In this document: piece after piece, positions 1 to 7,531 of the stretch
Numbering within the stretch: position 1 is the stretch's first letter
Layout of the letters: the number at the start of each line of letters is the position of its first letter
Source of the DNA: Pseudomonadota bacterium
GTDB lineage: Bacteria > Pseudomonadota > Gammaproteobacteria > Burkholderiales > Burkholderiaceae_C
Direction of reading: 5' to 3'
Length of the DNA: 36,996 nt
Assembly (NCBI GenBank): GCA_029561195.1
Contig: JAKQJK010000363.1
Coordinates: 1-36,996, forward strand
Position numbers and translations under genes: made by a program
Notes under the pieces: generated by a model
Told to the model about the DNA's origin: nothing
What the model saw: the letters and a program-made list of their open reading frames with translations, nothing else
Database searches by the model: none

Positions 1-97
1 CGTGGTCTCTCATATCTGTGTTTGCATCCGGGTCATATGCTAGCGCGTATGGACAGGCCTTGCCTCCTGTTTTACCCTCGCGCACAAGGACACTGTC

Positions 98-1600
98 ATG
101 AACACCAAAACCATTCAATTCATCCGGCGCGGGGAAATCGTCTCGCTGGCCAATGTACCGCCAACCCGCACCCTGCTGGAAGTGCTGCGCGAAGACCTGG
201 CCTGTACGGGAACCAAGGAAGGCTGCGGCGAAGGCGACTGCGGCGCCTGCACCGTCGTGCTGGGAGAACTGACGCCCGCTTTGGCTGGCGGGCCTACCGG
301 CGACCACCTCACATACCGCGCCATCAACAGCTGCATCCGACTGGCGCACTCCATCGACGGCATGGCGCTGTGGACCGTGGAAGACATCGCCGCACAAGAC
401 GGCACCCCGCACCCGGCACAGGAAGCTCTGGTGCAGTGCCACGGTTCGCAATGCGGCTTTTGCACGCCCGGCTTTGTGATGAGCCTGTTTGGCATGTACC
501 AGAACCACGTCTGCCACGGCAATGTGATCACCCGCGAATTGGCGCAGGAAGATTTGTCTGGCAACCTGTGCCGCTGTACTGGCTACCGGCCAATCCTGGA
601 TGCGGCGCAACAGATGGGTTCGTTGCCAGCGGTACGTGTCGATGAATCCGATTTGCTACAAAAGCTGAAGCTACTCGCGCATAGTGGACCCGGGCTAGGG
701 GCCGATTTGACCTATATTGCACCCAAAGATCTACCTGCCCTGCTCACTGCCCGGGCTGCGCACCCGGACGCCCAGGTGGTGGCCGGATGCACCGATGTGG
801 GCCTGTGGGTCACCAAGATGCACATGCAGTTCGGCAAACTGCTGGATGTCACCCAAGTGAAGGAGCTGCGTCGGGTGGAAGACTACCCGCACCACGTAGC
901 CATTGGCGCCGCCGTACCGCTAACCGACGCTTTTGCCGCGCTTGTGGCCCAGCGCCCCCAGTTGCGCACCTTTGCCAATCGGTTTGCCGGCCTGCCGGTG
1001 CGCAACTCCGGCACGCTGGGCGGCAATGTGGCCAATGGCTCGCCGATCGGGGATTCGATGCCGCTGCTGATTGCGCTGGGGGCCAACGTGGTGTTGATGA
1101 GCAAACGAAACGGGAAGATAGGCCATCGGGAAATGCCGCTGGAACACCTCTACACCGGGTACCGCAAGAACGTGATGACGGCAGATGAACTGCTGGCCTG
1201 GATCAAGGTACCCAAACCCACAGCGGGCGAACAGTCCAGGGTGTACAAAATATCCAAACGGTTTGACGACGATATCTCAGCCGTCTGCTTGGCCTTGAAC
1301 CTGCATCTGGACGGTGGGAAAGTGGTGTCAGCGTCCGTCGGCGTGGGCGGTGTGGCGGCTACCCCGGTACGGGCTATCAAAACCCAGGCGGAACTGGTGG
1401 GCCAGCCGTGGAATCTGGCCACCGTGAATCGCGCTATCGGCACACTGCGCGCTGAGTTTCAGCCGATATCGGACATGCGGGCCTCATCGGCCTACCGCCG
1501 TGAGGTATTGGGCAACCTGCTGCAACGCTTCTGGCTGGAAAGCCAGGGTATGCAGCAGATCAATCTGGAAGCCTTCAAGCTGGAAGGAGAGCAGGTATGA
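98..1600 (+). CDS. xdhA: Xanthine dehydrogenase small subunit (2Fe-2S and FAD)
   Basis: Electron-transfer subunit of cytoplasmic xanthine dehydrogenase, which oxidises hypoxanthine and xanthine to urate. The 500-residue protein has an N-terminal plant-type ferredoxin domain with cluster cysteines C43, C48, C51 and C79. A second [2Fe-2S] domain follows, with C119, C122, C158 and C160 (motifs CGFC and CRCTGYRP). The C-terminal half is a FAD-binding domain with VVAGCTDVG near residue 228 and RNSGTLGGNVANGSP near residue 302. Length and order match bacterial XdhA. The ATG at 98 follows an AAGGA ribosome site. Its stop overlaps the xdhB start (ATGA), so the two subunits are translationally coupled. 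The 97 bases upstream show no clear operator, and the GntR palindrome found elsewhere in the window is absent here. Confidence 0.97.
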   Translation: MNTKTIQFIRRGEIVSLANVPPTRTLLEVLREDLACTGTKEGCGEGDCGACTVVLGELTPALAGGPTGDHLTYRAINSCIRLAHSIDGMALWTVEDIAAQDGTPHPAQEALVQCHGSQCGFCTPGFVMSLFGMYQNHVCHGNVITRELAQEDLSGNLCRCTGYRPILDAAQQMGSLPAVRVDESDLLQKLKLLAHSGPGLGADLTYIAPKDLPALLTARAAHPDAQVVAGCTDVGLWVTKMHMQFGKLLDVTQVKELRRVEDYPHHVAIGAAVPLTDAFAALVAQRPQLRTFANRFAGLPVRNSGTLGGNVANGSPIGDSMPLLIALGANVVLMSKRNGKIGHREMPLEHLYTGYRKNVMTADELLAWIKVPKPTAGEQSRVYKISKRFDDDISAVCLALNLHLDGGKVVSASVGVGGVAATPVRAIKTQAELVGQPWNLATVNRAIGTLRAEFQPISDMRASSAYRREVLGNLLQRFWLESQGMQQINLEAFKLEGEQV

Positions 1601-3930
1601 ACGCACCCGAGAAACTGCCCGCTTTGCAAGCAGGCCAAGCATCAGTGGGTGCGGCGGGCCATTCCAAACACCACGAAAGCGCCCGCGCGCAGGTGGCGGG
1701 CGCTGCCACGTATGTGGATGACATCCCTGAGATCAAGGGCACGCTGTATGCGGCACCTGTTTTGTCCACCGTGGCGCATGGCAAGCTGCTGGGCGTGGAT
1801 ATCAGCGCTGCGCTGGCCATGCCGGGCGTTCGCGATGTTCTGCTAACCCGAGACATTCCTGGCAGCCCGATTCTGGCGTCGTTCACCGGGGACGAGCCCA
1901 TCTTCGCCATTGATACCGTGCAGCACATTGGCCAGGTGGTGGGTGTGGTTGTGGCCGACACGGTGATGCAGGCCCGCCGTGCTGCCCGCAAAGTGAAGTT
2001 GAACATCGATGCGCTGCCGGCCATTCTGAGTGTCAAGGATGCGTTGGCGGCCAAAAGTTACGTGTTGCCGCCCGTTTTTGTCACGCGCGGCGACGCCACC
2101 ACGGCGCTCGCCAGAGCGCCCCACACGTTGAGCGGTACGCTGGAAGTGGGTGGACAGGAGCATTTTTATCTTGAAGGCCAGGTGGCCTATGTGTTGCCAC
2201 AGGAGCAAAACCAGTGGCTGGTGTATTCCAGCACGCAGCACCCCGGCGAAGTGCAGCACTGGGTGTCGCACGCGCTGGGGCTGGACAACCACGCGGTGCG
2301 CGTGGAGTGCCGGCGCATGGGCGGCGGTTTTGGCGGCAAGGAGACGCAGGCCGGGCACATGGCGGTGTGGGCCGCGTTGGCTGCGCACAAGCTCAAACAC
2401 CCCGTCAAGCTGCGCATGGATCGGGATGACGACTTCATGGTCACCGGCAAGCGCCATCCGTTTGCCTACGAATACACGGTGGGGTTTGACGATACGGGGC
2501 TCTTGAGCGGTCTCAAATTGATGATGGCGGCCAACTGTGGCTTCAGCGCCGATTTGAGTGGCCCCGTGGCTGACCGCGCGGTGTTCCACAGCGACAACGC
2601 CTACTTTCTGGAAGACGTGGCCATTGCGTCCTACCGCTGCAAGCTCAATACCCAGAGCCACACGGCTTATCGCGGCTTTGGCGGGCCGCAGGGTGTGATC
2701 ATCATCGAAGCGATCATGAGTGACGTCGCCCGTCATCTTGGGCTGGACCCGCTGGATGTGCGCATGCGCAATCTCTATGGCGTGGAAACGCGCAACACTA
2801 CCCACTACCAGATGAAGGTGGAAGACAACATCCTGCAGCCCTTGCTAACGAAACTGGAGCTGTCTGTGCGCTATCGGCGGCGGCGGGAGGCCATTTCGAC
2901 CTGGAATTCAGGTAGCCAGGTCATCAAGCGCGGGCTGGCCATCACACCCGTCAAGTTCGGTATCTCCTTCACCGCCACGCTGTTCAACCAGGCCGGCGCA
3001 CTGGTGCATGTGTACACCGACGGCAGTGTGCAGGTGAACCACGGCGGCACCGAGATGGGGCAGGGCCTGAACACCAAGGTCGCGCAGATCGTGGCCGATG
3101 AGCTGGGCGTCCCGTTTGAGCGCGTGCTGGCGACGGCCAGCGACACCAGCAAGGTGCCCAATGCGTCGGCCACAGCCGCATCGGCCGGAACCGACCTGAA
3201 CGGCCGCGCCGCGCAGTTTGCCGCCCGCCATGTACGCGACAACCTCGCTGCCTTCGTGGGCGGGCTGGACGGTTGCGGCGCCGGTGCCATCCGGTTTGAG
3301 GGCGGGCATGTCATCTCGCCCACGGTCACGCGCAGCTTCAACGATGTGGTGAAAGCGGCGTATGCCAACCGCATCCAGCTTTGGAGCGACGGCTTTTACC
3401 GCACACCCAAAATCCACTACGACAAGACCACCCTCACCGGCAGACCGTTCTATTACTTTGCCTACGGCGCGGCCTGCACCGAGGTGGCCATTGACACGCT
3501 CACGGGCGAAAGCCGCGTACTCCAAGTTGATATCCTGCATGACGTCGGGCGCAGCATCAACCCCGCCATCGACATTGGTCAGATTGAAGGCGGTTTTGTG
3601 CAAGGCATGGGCTGGCTCACCACCGAGCAGCTGGTTTGGAACGACAAGGGTCATCTGAGCACCCACGCGCCCAGCACCTACAAGATTCCCGCTACTGGCG
3701 ACATTCCGGCGCACTTCAAGGTGAATCTCTGGCCGGAGCCAAATCGTGAAGACAACGTGTTTGGTAGCAAGGCAGTAGGTGAACCGCCGTTCATGCTGGC
3801 GATCAGTGTGTATGAAGCGCTAAGGGACGCGGTAGCGCAGGCGCGGGGCGGGGCCGGCAATCTGGTCAAACTCACTGCACCGGCTACCGCCGAGAATGTG
3901 CTCAGGGCAATTGCGTTCCGGGTTGAATAG
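1597..3930 (+). CDS. xdhB: Xanthine dehydrogenase large molybdopterin subunit
   Basis: Catalytic molybdenum-cofactor subunit that hydroxylates xanthine to urate and passes electrons to XdhA. The 777 residues cover the aldehyde/xanthine oxidase hammerhead domain (about 30-145) and the two molybdopterin-binding regions. Visible motifs are GGQEHFYLEGQ near 184, GGGFGGKE at 242-249, AYRGFGGPQG with substrate-binding R359, GTEMGQGLNTKVAQ near 483, and KAVGEPP with the catalytic glutamate E729. It starts inside the xdhA stop codon (ATGA) with a GGAG-type ribosome site. The maturation factor gene xdhC is not adjacent but lies about 11 kb downstream on the other strand. A 36-bp gap separates the stop from the convergent REC-Hpt gene. 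Confidence 0.97.
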   Translation: MNAPEKLPALQAGQASVGAAGHSKHHESARAQVAGAATYVDDIPEIKGTLYAAPVLSTVAHGKLLGVDISAALAMPGVRDVLLTRDIPGSPILASFTGDEPIFAIDTVQHIGQVVGVVVADTVMQARRAARKVKLNIDALPAILSVKDALAAKSYVLPPVFVTRGDATTALARAPHTLSGTLEVGGQEHFYLEGQVAYVLPQEQNQWLVYSSTQHPGEVQHWVSHALGLDNHAVRVECRRMGGGFGGKETQAGHMAVWAALAAHKLKHPVKLRMDRDDDFMVTGKRHPFAYEYTVGFDDTGLLSGLKLMMAANCGFSADLSGPVADRAVFHSDNAYFLEDVAIASYRCKLNTQSHTAYRGFGGPQGVIIIEAIMSDVARHLGLDPLDVRMRNLYGVETRNTTHYQMKVEDNILQPLLTKLELSVRYRRRREAISTWNSGSQVIKRGLAITPVKFGISFTATLFNQAGALVHVYTDGSVQVNHGGTEMGQGLNTKVAQIVADELGVPFERVLATASDTSKVPNASATAASAGTDLNGRAAQFAARHVRDNLAAFVGGLDGCGAGAIRFEGGHVISPTVTRSFNDVVKAAYANRIQLWSDGFYRTPKIHYDKTTLTGRPFYYFAYGAACTEVAIDTLTGESRVLQVDILHDVGRSINPAIDIGQIEGGFVQGMGWLTTEQLVWNDKGHLSTHAPSTYKIPATGDIPAHFKVNLWPEPNREDNVFGSKAVGEPPFMLAISVYEALRDAVAQARGGAGNLVKLTAPATAENVLRAIAFRVE

Positions 3931-3966
3931 AGAGCCACACTGACACTGGAACTGACGTCAATGTTT

Positions 3967-4740
3967 TCAAATATTAGCCGATATCCCTTGAATTCTGGTC
4001 CGAAGTTCTGCCCAATGTACGGTTGCCTGCTGTAGTTCTTCGGCCAGAGTTAGACCTTCTAGTTTGCGTGCCTGCAAACTTAGATCGGAATATCCGAGAG
4101 TCTCAAGAACAGTTTTCAGACTATGGGCGACGCGCATGAGGGCTTGAGAATCGGCGTCCCGACACGCTACGTCAGCTTCGCGAACATCTGTCGGAAGCTG
4201 CCCAAGGCATGTGGTCCTGTATGCAACGAAGAGTTCCGCATCACCTTCAAAGTAGAGTGCCACGGCCCTGGACTCGTCTGCAGTTAGCGTTGGGAGAGAT
4301 CTATCTAATGGATCGTGAACGCTGCACTCCGTTTCCAGTTCTTCTCCTGTCACAGCACCCTCCGCCCGCCAACCAAACATTTCGCGAACACATCCCTCGA
4401 GTGCCATTACTGAAACGGGCTTCTCCAGCACTCGCCAAACCGGATACGTTTCGAGTTGTTTGCGGACTATTGGGCTAAGTCCCGCACTTACGACAACGAC
4501 CTTGGCGCTACCTTGCAACGTGGGGTTTGCCTTCAGGCGCTGCAGAAAACCTTGCCCGGACTCTCCCGCCAGCATGAGATCGGTAAAAATGAGTTGTACT
4601 TGCGCCTCCTGCAAAATCTGCAGCGCGAAAGCAACGCTGTCACACTCCAACAACTCCAACGGCAACTCTTCCAGCGCCATGCGCACAAAGCGCCGCAGTG
4701 AGGCGTCGTCCTCTAGCAGCAGCACACGTGGCTTGCTCAC
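3967..4740 (-). CDS. Response regulator with C-terminal Hpt domain (REC-Hpt)
   Basis: A 257-residue cytoplasmic signalling protein. Residues 1-120 form a receiver domain with acidic pocket E10-D11-D12, phospho-acceptor D54 (motif FTDLML) and conserved K107. Residues about 150-257 form a histidine phosphotransfer domain with AHSLK around H206, the usual Hpt motif. REC-Hpt proteins shuttle phosphate between receivers, so this is the probable middle step of a phosphorelay with the neighbouring kinase and receivers. The start is GTG at 4740, overlapping the stop of the upstream HTH-REC gene by four bases (GTGA), so the pair is co-translated. The histidine kinase encoded nearby has no Hpt of its own, which supports the role. 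Domain calls are firm; the partners are inferred. Confidence 0.88.
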   Translation of the reverse strand: MSKPRVLLLEDDASLRRFVRMALEELPLELLECDSVAFALQILQEAQVQLIFTDLMLAGESGQGFLQRLKANPTLQGSAKVVVVSAGLSPIVRKQLETYPVWRVLEKPVSVMALEGCVREMFGWRAEGAVTGEELETECSVHDPLDRSLPTLTADESRAVALYFEGDAELFVAYRTTCLGQLPTDVREADVACRDADSQALMRVAHSLKTVLETLGYSDLSLQARKLEGLTLAEELQQATVHWAELRTRIQGISANI

Positions 4741-5426
4741 GCGGGTCGATGCAGCCGAGATTTGCGATGCTCAAGGCTGCGGGTTAACAAAGGCGGCAAA
4801 TCAGCTACCAGTCGAGGCTTGTGCACAACTGGAACGCCTTCGAGTGCAAAGGCGTAAGGCGCTATCTGGCCTGCGTCCAAAGAAGTCACCACAATGACTT
4901 CCATCCGCCGAAACTGCTGATGCGAGCGCAGGCTGCCGATAAGGGTGACGCCATCGATTCCAGGTAACAGAATGTCGACCATCAAAACATCAGGCTGAAA
5001 TTGCCCGACCATTGCTAACCCAGCAATGCCATCACTCGCCACACGAAGTTCCAATGTCGGAAATTTCTGTTTTAACAGCAGTGTTATCAAGTTCTGAAAG
5101 TGCACCGAATCTTCGATTAGGAGTACTTTTAGTCGCTCAGTTCCGAGCTCGCGCAAATTACCTGCACGTTCAAAAGCATTCAAGTCGGGCTCAACCGGTT
5201 CCCCAGGCACCGAAAGTGTTGCTTTTCTCTCCCCGCTTCGCCAGCGATCAACGGACTGCTGGGAGATTCTGCGATGGCCACCCGGCGTCTTCCAGGCCTC
5301 CAATTCACCTCGATCTACCATCAACTGCACCGATCGGACTGCAAGACCCAAAGCACGCGCCGCTTCGATAGTGCTCATCTGGCTATTGGACTGTCGGCCG
5401 AAATCTTCAGCAGAATTTGTGCTCAT
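4737..5426 (-). CDS. Excisionase/MerR-type HTH fused to a C-terminal receiver domain
   Basis: A 229-residue putative transcription regulator with domain order opposite to most response regulators. Residues about 15-65 are a small winged helix of the excisionase/MerR type (STIEAARALGL, then wing motif WKTPGGHRR at 45-53). After a roughly 35-residue linker, residues 98-225 are a receiver with E105-D106, phospho-acceptor D151 (MVDILLPG) and K203. It is probably the DNA-binding output of the local phosphorelay. A start at internal Met17 is possible, but the ATG at 5426 sits about 45 nt after a predicted start site in the shared palindromic promoter. It is divergent from the CheY-like gene, and that palindrome is the obvious candidate operator. 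The target genes are unknown. Confidence 0.87.
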   Translation of the reverse strand: MSTNSAEDFGRQSNSQMSTIEAARALGLAVRSVQLMVDRGELEAWKTPGGHRRISQQSVDRWRSGERKATLSVPGEPVEPDLNAFERAGNLRELGTERLKVLLIEDSVHFQNLITLLLKQKFPTLELRVASDGIAGLAMVGQFQPDVLMVDILLPGIDGVTLIGSLRSHQQFRRMEVIVVTSLDAGQIAPYAFALEGVPVVHKPRLVADLPPLLTRSLEHRKSRLHRPA

Positions 5427-5469
5427 TTAGCAATTTTAGCAAATAAATCACATAAGGCCAAAAATTCAA

Positions 5470-5498
5470 TTGAAAGTATCATATTTATCAATTATGAT
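5470..5498 (+). promoter_or_regulatory. Predicted sigma-70 promoter for the rightward signalling operon
   Basis: TTGAAA at 5470-5475 and TATGAT at 5493-5498 are separated by 17 bp, each one base from consensus. The predicted start near 5505 gives a leader of about 50 nt to the ATG at 5555. Both boxes lie within the inverted repeat. Confidence 0.7.
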
Positions 5499-5505
5499 AC
5501 TTTCA
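5471..5505. promoter_or_regulatory. Inverted repeat, candidate operator between divergent signalling operons
   Basis: Perfect 13-bp arms TGAAAGTATCATA (5471-5483) and TATGATACTTTCA (5493-5505) flank a 9-bp AT-rich spacer. The repeat lies in the 128-bp gap between the HTH-REC gene (start 5426) and the CheY-like gene (start 5555). It covers both predicted promoters, so a protein bound here should control both directions. The adjacent HTH-REC protein is the most likely ligand (inference). Confidence 0.75.
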
Positions 5506-5506
5506 T
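5478..5506 (-). promoter_or_regulatory. Predicted leftward promoter interleaved with the rightward one
   Basis: Because the site is palindromic, the minus strand reads ATGAAA (5506-5501), a 17-bp spacer and TATGAT (5483-5478). The -35 is weaker than on the plus strand. The predicted start near 5471 lies about 45 nt before the HTH-REC start codon at 5426. Confidence 0.55.
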
Positions 5507-5554
5507 CAGGCAAATTCTGCCTTTCAATGTTTGCATCACATTACTCAAGCCACC

Positions 5555-5920
5555 ATGAAAAAGATTTTGATTGTTGAAGACCATGCAGATATTCGGCGTC
5601 TGATCCGAATGACGCTCGAGTTTGAAGATTTTGAGATTCTGGAGGCGGAGAATGGTGAAAAGGGTCTCGCTCTGGCGCTGCAGTTCCGACCAGACTTGAT
5701 CCTCCTCGACGTCATGATGCCTGGCGCCCTGAACGGCCTGGATGTATGTCGGACTCTCAAGTCAAACCCAAATCCGCCGAGAGTTCTATTACTCACCGCG
5801 CGCGGCCGCAGCGAAGATCTTGAAGCCGGCATGCAGGCAGGTGCAGAGGCATATCTAGTCAAGCCATTCAGCCCATTGCAGCTAATAGAGAACATCAACC
5901 AACAGCTGGAGATGACATGA
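5555..5920 (+). CDS. CheY-like single-domain response regulator
   Basis: A 121-residue stand-alone receiver. E8-D9 form the acidic pocket, D52 (LLDVMMPG) is the phospho-acceptor, T81 the switch threonine, and K103 (YLVKPF) the conserved lysine. No output domain is present. I chose ATG 5555 (MKKILIVEDH, typical of the family) over an in-frame TTG at 5531. Its stop overlaps the start of the HD-GYP gene (ATGA), so the two are coupled. In the local system it probably takes phosphate from the histidine kinase and either passes it to the REC-Hpt protein or regulates the HD-GYP partner (inference). It is the first gene of the rightward operon. Confidence 0.9.
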   Translation: MKKILIVEDHADIRRLIRMTLEFEDFEILEAENGEKGLALALQFRPDLILLDVMMPGALNGLDVCRTLKSNPNPPRVLLLTARGRSEDLEAGMQAGAEAYLVKPFSPLQLIENINQQLEMT

Positions 5921-6690
5921 CGTCCCTTACCGATTCAGCTGATTCCATATTTCCCAACAGTGGCAACAGCTTCTCGGAGGCCGCAACGCGCCAGATGGAG
6001 CGTTTGGTCGGAGACTTTGGACGGATGTACCGGGAACGCAATGAGGCACTTGAGGAAGTGGCGCGCGCACATCATGAAGCTCTCTTCCGACTGTCTCTAG
6101 CCGCAGACCTCAAGGACGACGACACAGGGGTTCACATTATCCGAATTGGCTTCCTGTCGGAGGCACTTGCCTTACTGTTAGGGCAAAGCAAGGCCGCGGC
6201 CCGCATGCTGCGTAAAGCTGCACCCATGCATGATATTGGGAAGATCGGCATACCGGACGACGTGCTGAAAAAACCGGGGGCATTCTTGCCGGAGGAACGC
6301 ATAGTCATGAATCAGCATGCAGCGATGGGCGCCGAAATTTTGGGTCGCTCCCGAATCCCGCTATTCCAAATGGCTGCTGAGTTGGCGCTGGCTCACCATG
6401 AGCGTTGGGATGGGACAGGTTACCCAAGCAAGCTGGCAGGAGACAACATCCCACTATCTGGCCGCATCGTTGCCGTAGTGGACTTTTTCGATGCGCTCAC
6501 CATGGACCGGTGCTACCGTTCCGCGTTCTCAAACAAGGTGGCATTAACGATGTTGACCGAGCAACGCGAAAAAGCATTCGACCCCGCCATTGTTGATGTG
6601 TTTCTCGCCAACTCGGACGCGCTGATTGGATTGCGAGATCGAATCAATAAGTCAAGGCCAACCTTCACCGACCTCATCGACTCCAAATAA
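5917..6690 (+). CDS. HD-GYP domain protein, probable c-di-GMP phosphodiesterase
   Basis: A 257-residue cytoplasmic protein. An N-terminal helical stretch (about 20-60, rich in E and R) may be a coiled coil. It is followed by an HD-GYP domain with the metal-binding pair H105-D106 in MHDIGKIGIPD, the HHE motif at 160-162 and GTGYP at 166-170. Intact HD, HHE and GYP motifs suggest an active enzyme hydrolysing cyclic di-GMP. Many HD-GYP proteins carry an N-terminal receiver. Here the receiver is the separate upstream gene, overlapping by four bases with a GGAG ribosome site, so the pair resembles a split RpfG-like regulator. It links the phosphorelay to second-messenger output (inference). Confidence 0.9.
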   Translation: MTSLTDSADSIFPNSGNSFSEAATRQMERLVGDFGRMYRERNEALEEVARAHHEALFRLSLAADLKDDDTGVHIIRIGFLSEALALLLGQSKAAARMLRKAAPMHDIGKIGIPDDVLKKPGAFLPEERIVMNQHAAMGAEILGRSRIPLFQMAAELALAHHERWDGTGYPSKLAGDNIPLSGRIVAVVDFFDALTMDRCYRSAFSNKVALTMLTEQREKAFDPAIVDVFLANSDALIGLRDRINKSRPTFTDLIDSK

Positions 6691-6701
6691 AGACCATCAT
6701 C

Positions 6702-7511
6702 ATGTACAAATCAGTCCCCAAAGCACTTGCCAAATCGGTATTCGGTCTGCTGGCACTCTTCGCCTTTCCCATTGCAACTTTGGCGGGGCCCGTTTCGGAC
6801 CGCATAAAAGCTTCGGCCACCGTGAGAGTATGTATCTGGCCAGACTACTATGGCGTCACCCATCGCAACCCCAACACACAACAACTCGAGGGCATTGACA
6901 TTGATCTATCCGGAGAGTTCGCCCGCGATCTCAAGGCCAAGGTGCAATACATTGACTCGTCTTTCGTGACGCTAATAGACGACCTCAAGTCAGACCGTTG
7001 TGACGTTGCCATGTTCGCGGTCGGTATGCTTCCGCAACGCATGCAGCAATTGAAGTTTTCGAAACCCTATTTACAAAGTGACATTTACGCTGTCAGTACC
7101 AAGAGCAATCGAACAGTCCGGCAATGGGCTGACATAGACAAGCCAGGCGTTTTGGTGGGTGTGCAGGCTGGCACTTTCATGGAGCCTGTGATGAAAGAAC
7201 AGCTCAAACAGGCGCAAATGGTGGTCGTAAAACCACCCGCTACCCGGGAGCGAGAATTGGAGGCAGGCCGCATAGACGTATTCATGACGGACTATCCTTA
7301 CAGTCGGCGCCTGCTCGACAATGCTGACTGGGCCACTTTGATCACATCGCCTACCCCCTTCAACGTTTTGCCGTATGGCTATGCCGTGAAGCCAGGCGAC
7401 GACGCTTGGCTACTACAGGTGGAGAATTTCGTCGCACAGATCAAGCGTGATGGCCGCCTTCTGAAAGCCGCGACTCGCAACGGCCTTGCGCCGATTGTGG
7501 TTAGGGACTGA
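6702..7511 (+). CDS. Periplasmic solute-binding protein, amino-acid-binding (SBP_bac_3) family
   Basis: A 269-residue exported protein. A signal peptide with positive N-terminus and hydrophobic core ends near A28 (ATLAG). The mature part is a type II periplasmic binding fold (RVCIWPDYYGVTHRNP, IDIDLSGEFARDL, CDVAMFAVGMLPQRMQQLKFSKPY). No ABC permease or ATPase gene is next to it. Instead it lies 11 bp after the HD-GYP gene and 20 bp before a membrane histidine kinase. That context suggests a sensory role, delivering a ligand-bound state to the kinase sensor domain, rather than transport. The ligand cannot be read from sequence; polar amino acids or small organic acids are usual for the family. 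Confidence 0.85.
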   Translation: MYKSVPKALAKSVFGLLALFAFPIATLAGPVSDRIKASATVRVCIWPDYYGVTHRNPNTQQLEGIDIDLSGEFARDLKAKVQYIDSSFVTLIDDLKSDRCDVAMFAVGMLPQRMQQLKFSKPYLQSDIYAVSTKSNRTVRQWADIDKPGVLVGVQAGTFMEPVMKEQLKQAQMVVVKPPATRERELEAGRIDVFMTDYPYSRRLLDNADWATLITSPTPFNVLPYGYAVKPGDDAWLLQVENFVAQIKRDGRLLKAATRNGLAPIVVRD

Positions 7512-7531
7512 ACCTGCCCCAAATAACACTG

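Noticed and set aside
1..97. GntR operator or promoter upstream of xdhA
   Set aside because: No GTATAC-core palindrome and no convincing -35/-10 pair was found in the available 97 bases; the promoter may lie left of the window.
22..645. Open frame overlapping the start of xdhA in another frame
   Set aside because: Arg/Pro/His-rich composition typical of a GC-rich shadow frame; it covers the conserved xdhA ferredoxin domain and has no ribosome site.
1843..2805. 320-codon minus-strand frame within xdhB
   Set aside because: Antisense shadow of the molybdopterin subunit; no recognisable domain, and His/Arg/Val-rich composition.
3931..3966. Terminator between xdhB and the REC-Hpt gene
   Set aside because: The 36-bp convergent gap shows no stable hairpin or T run.
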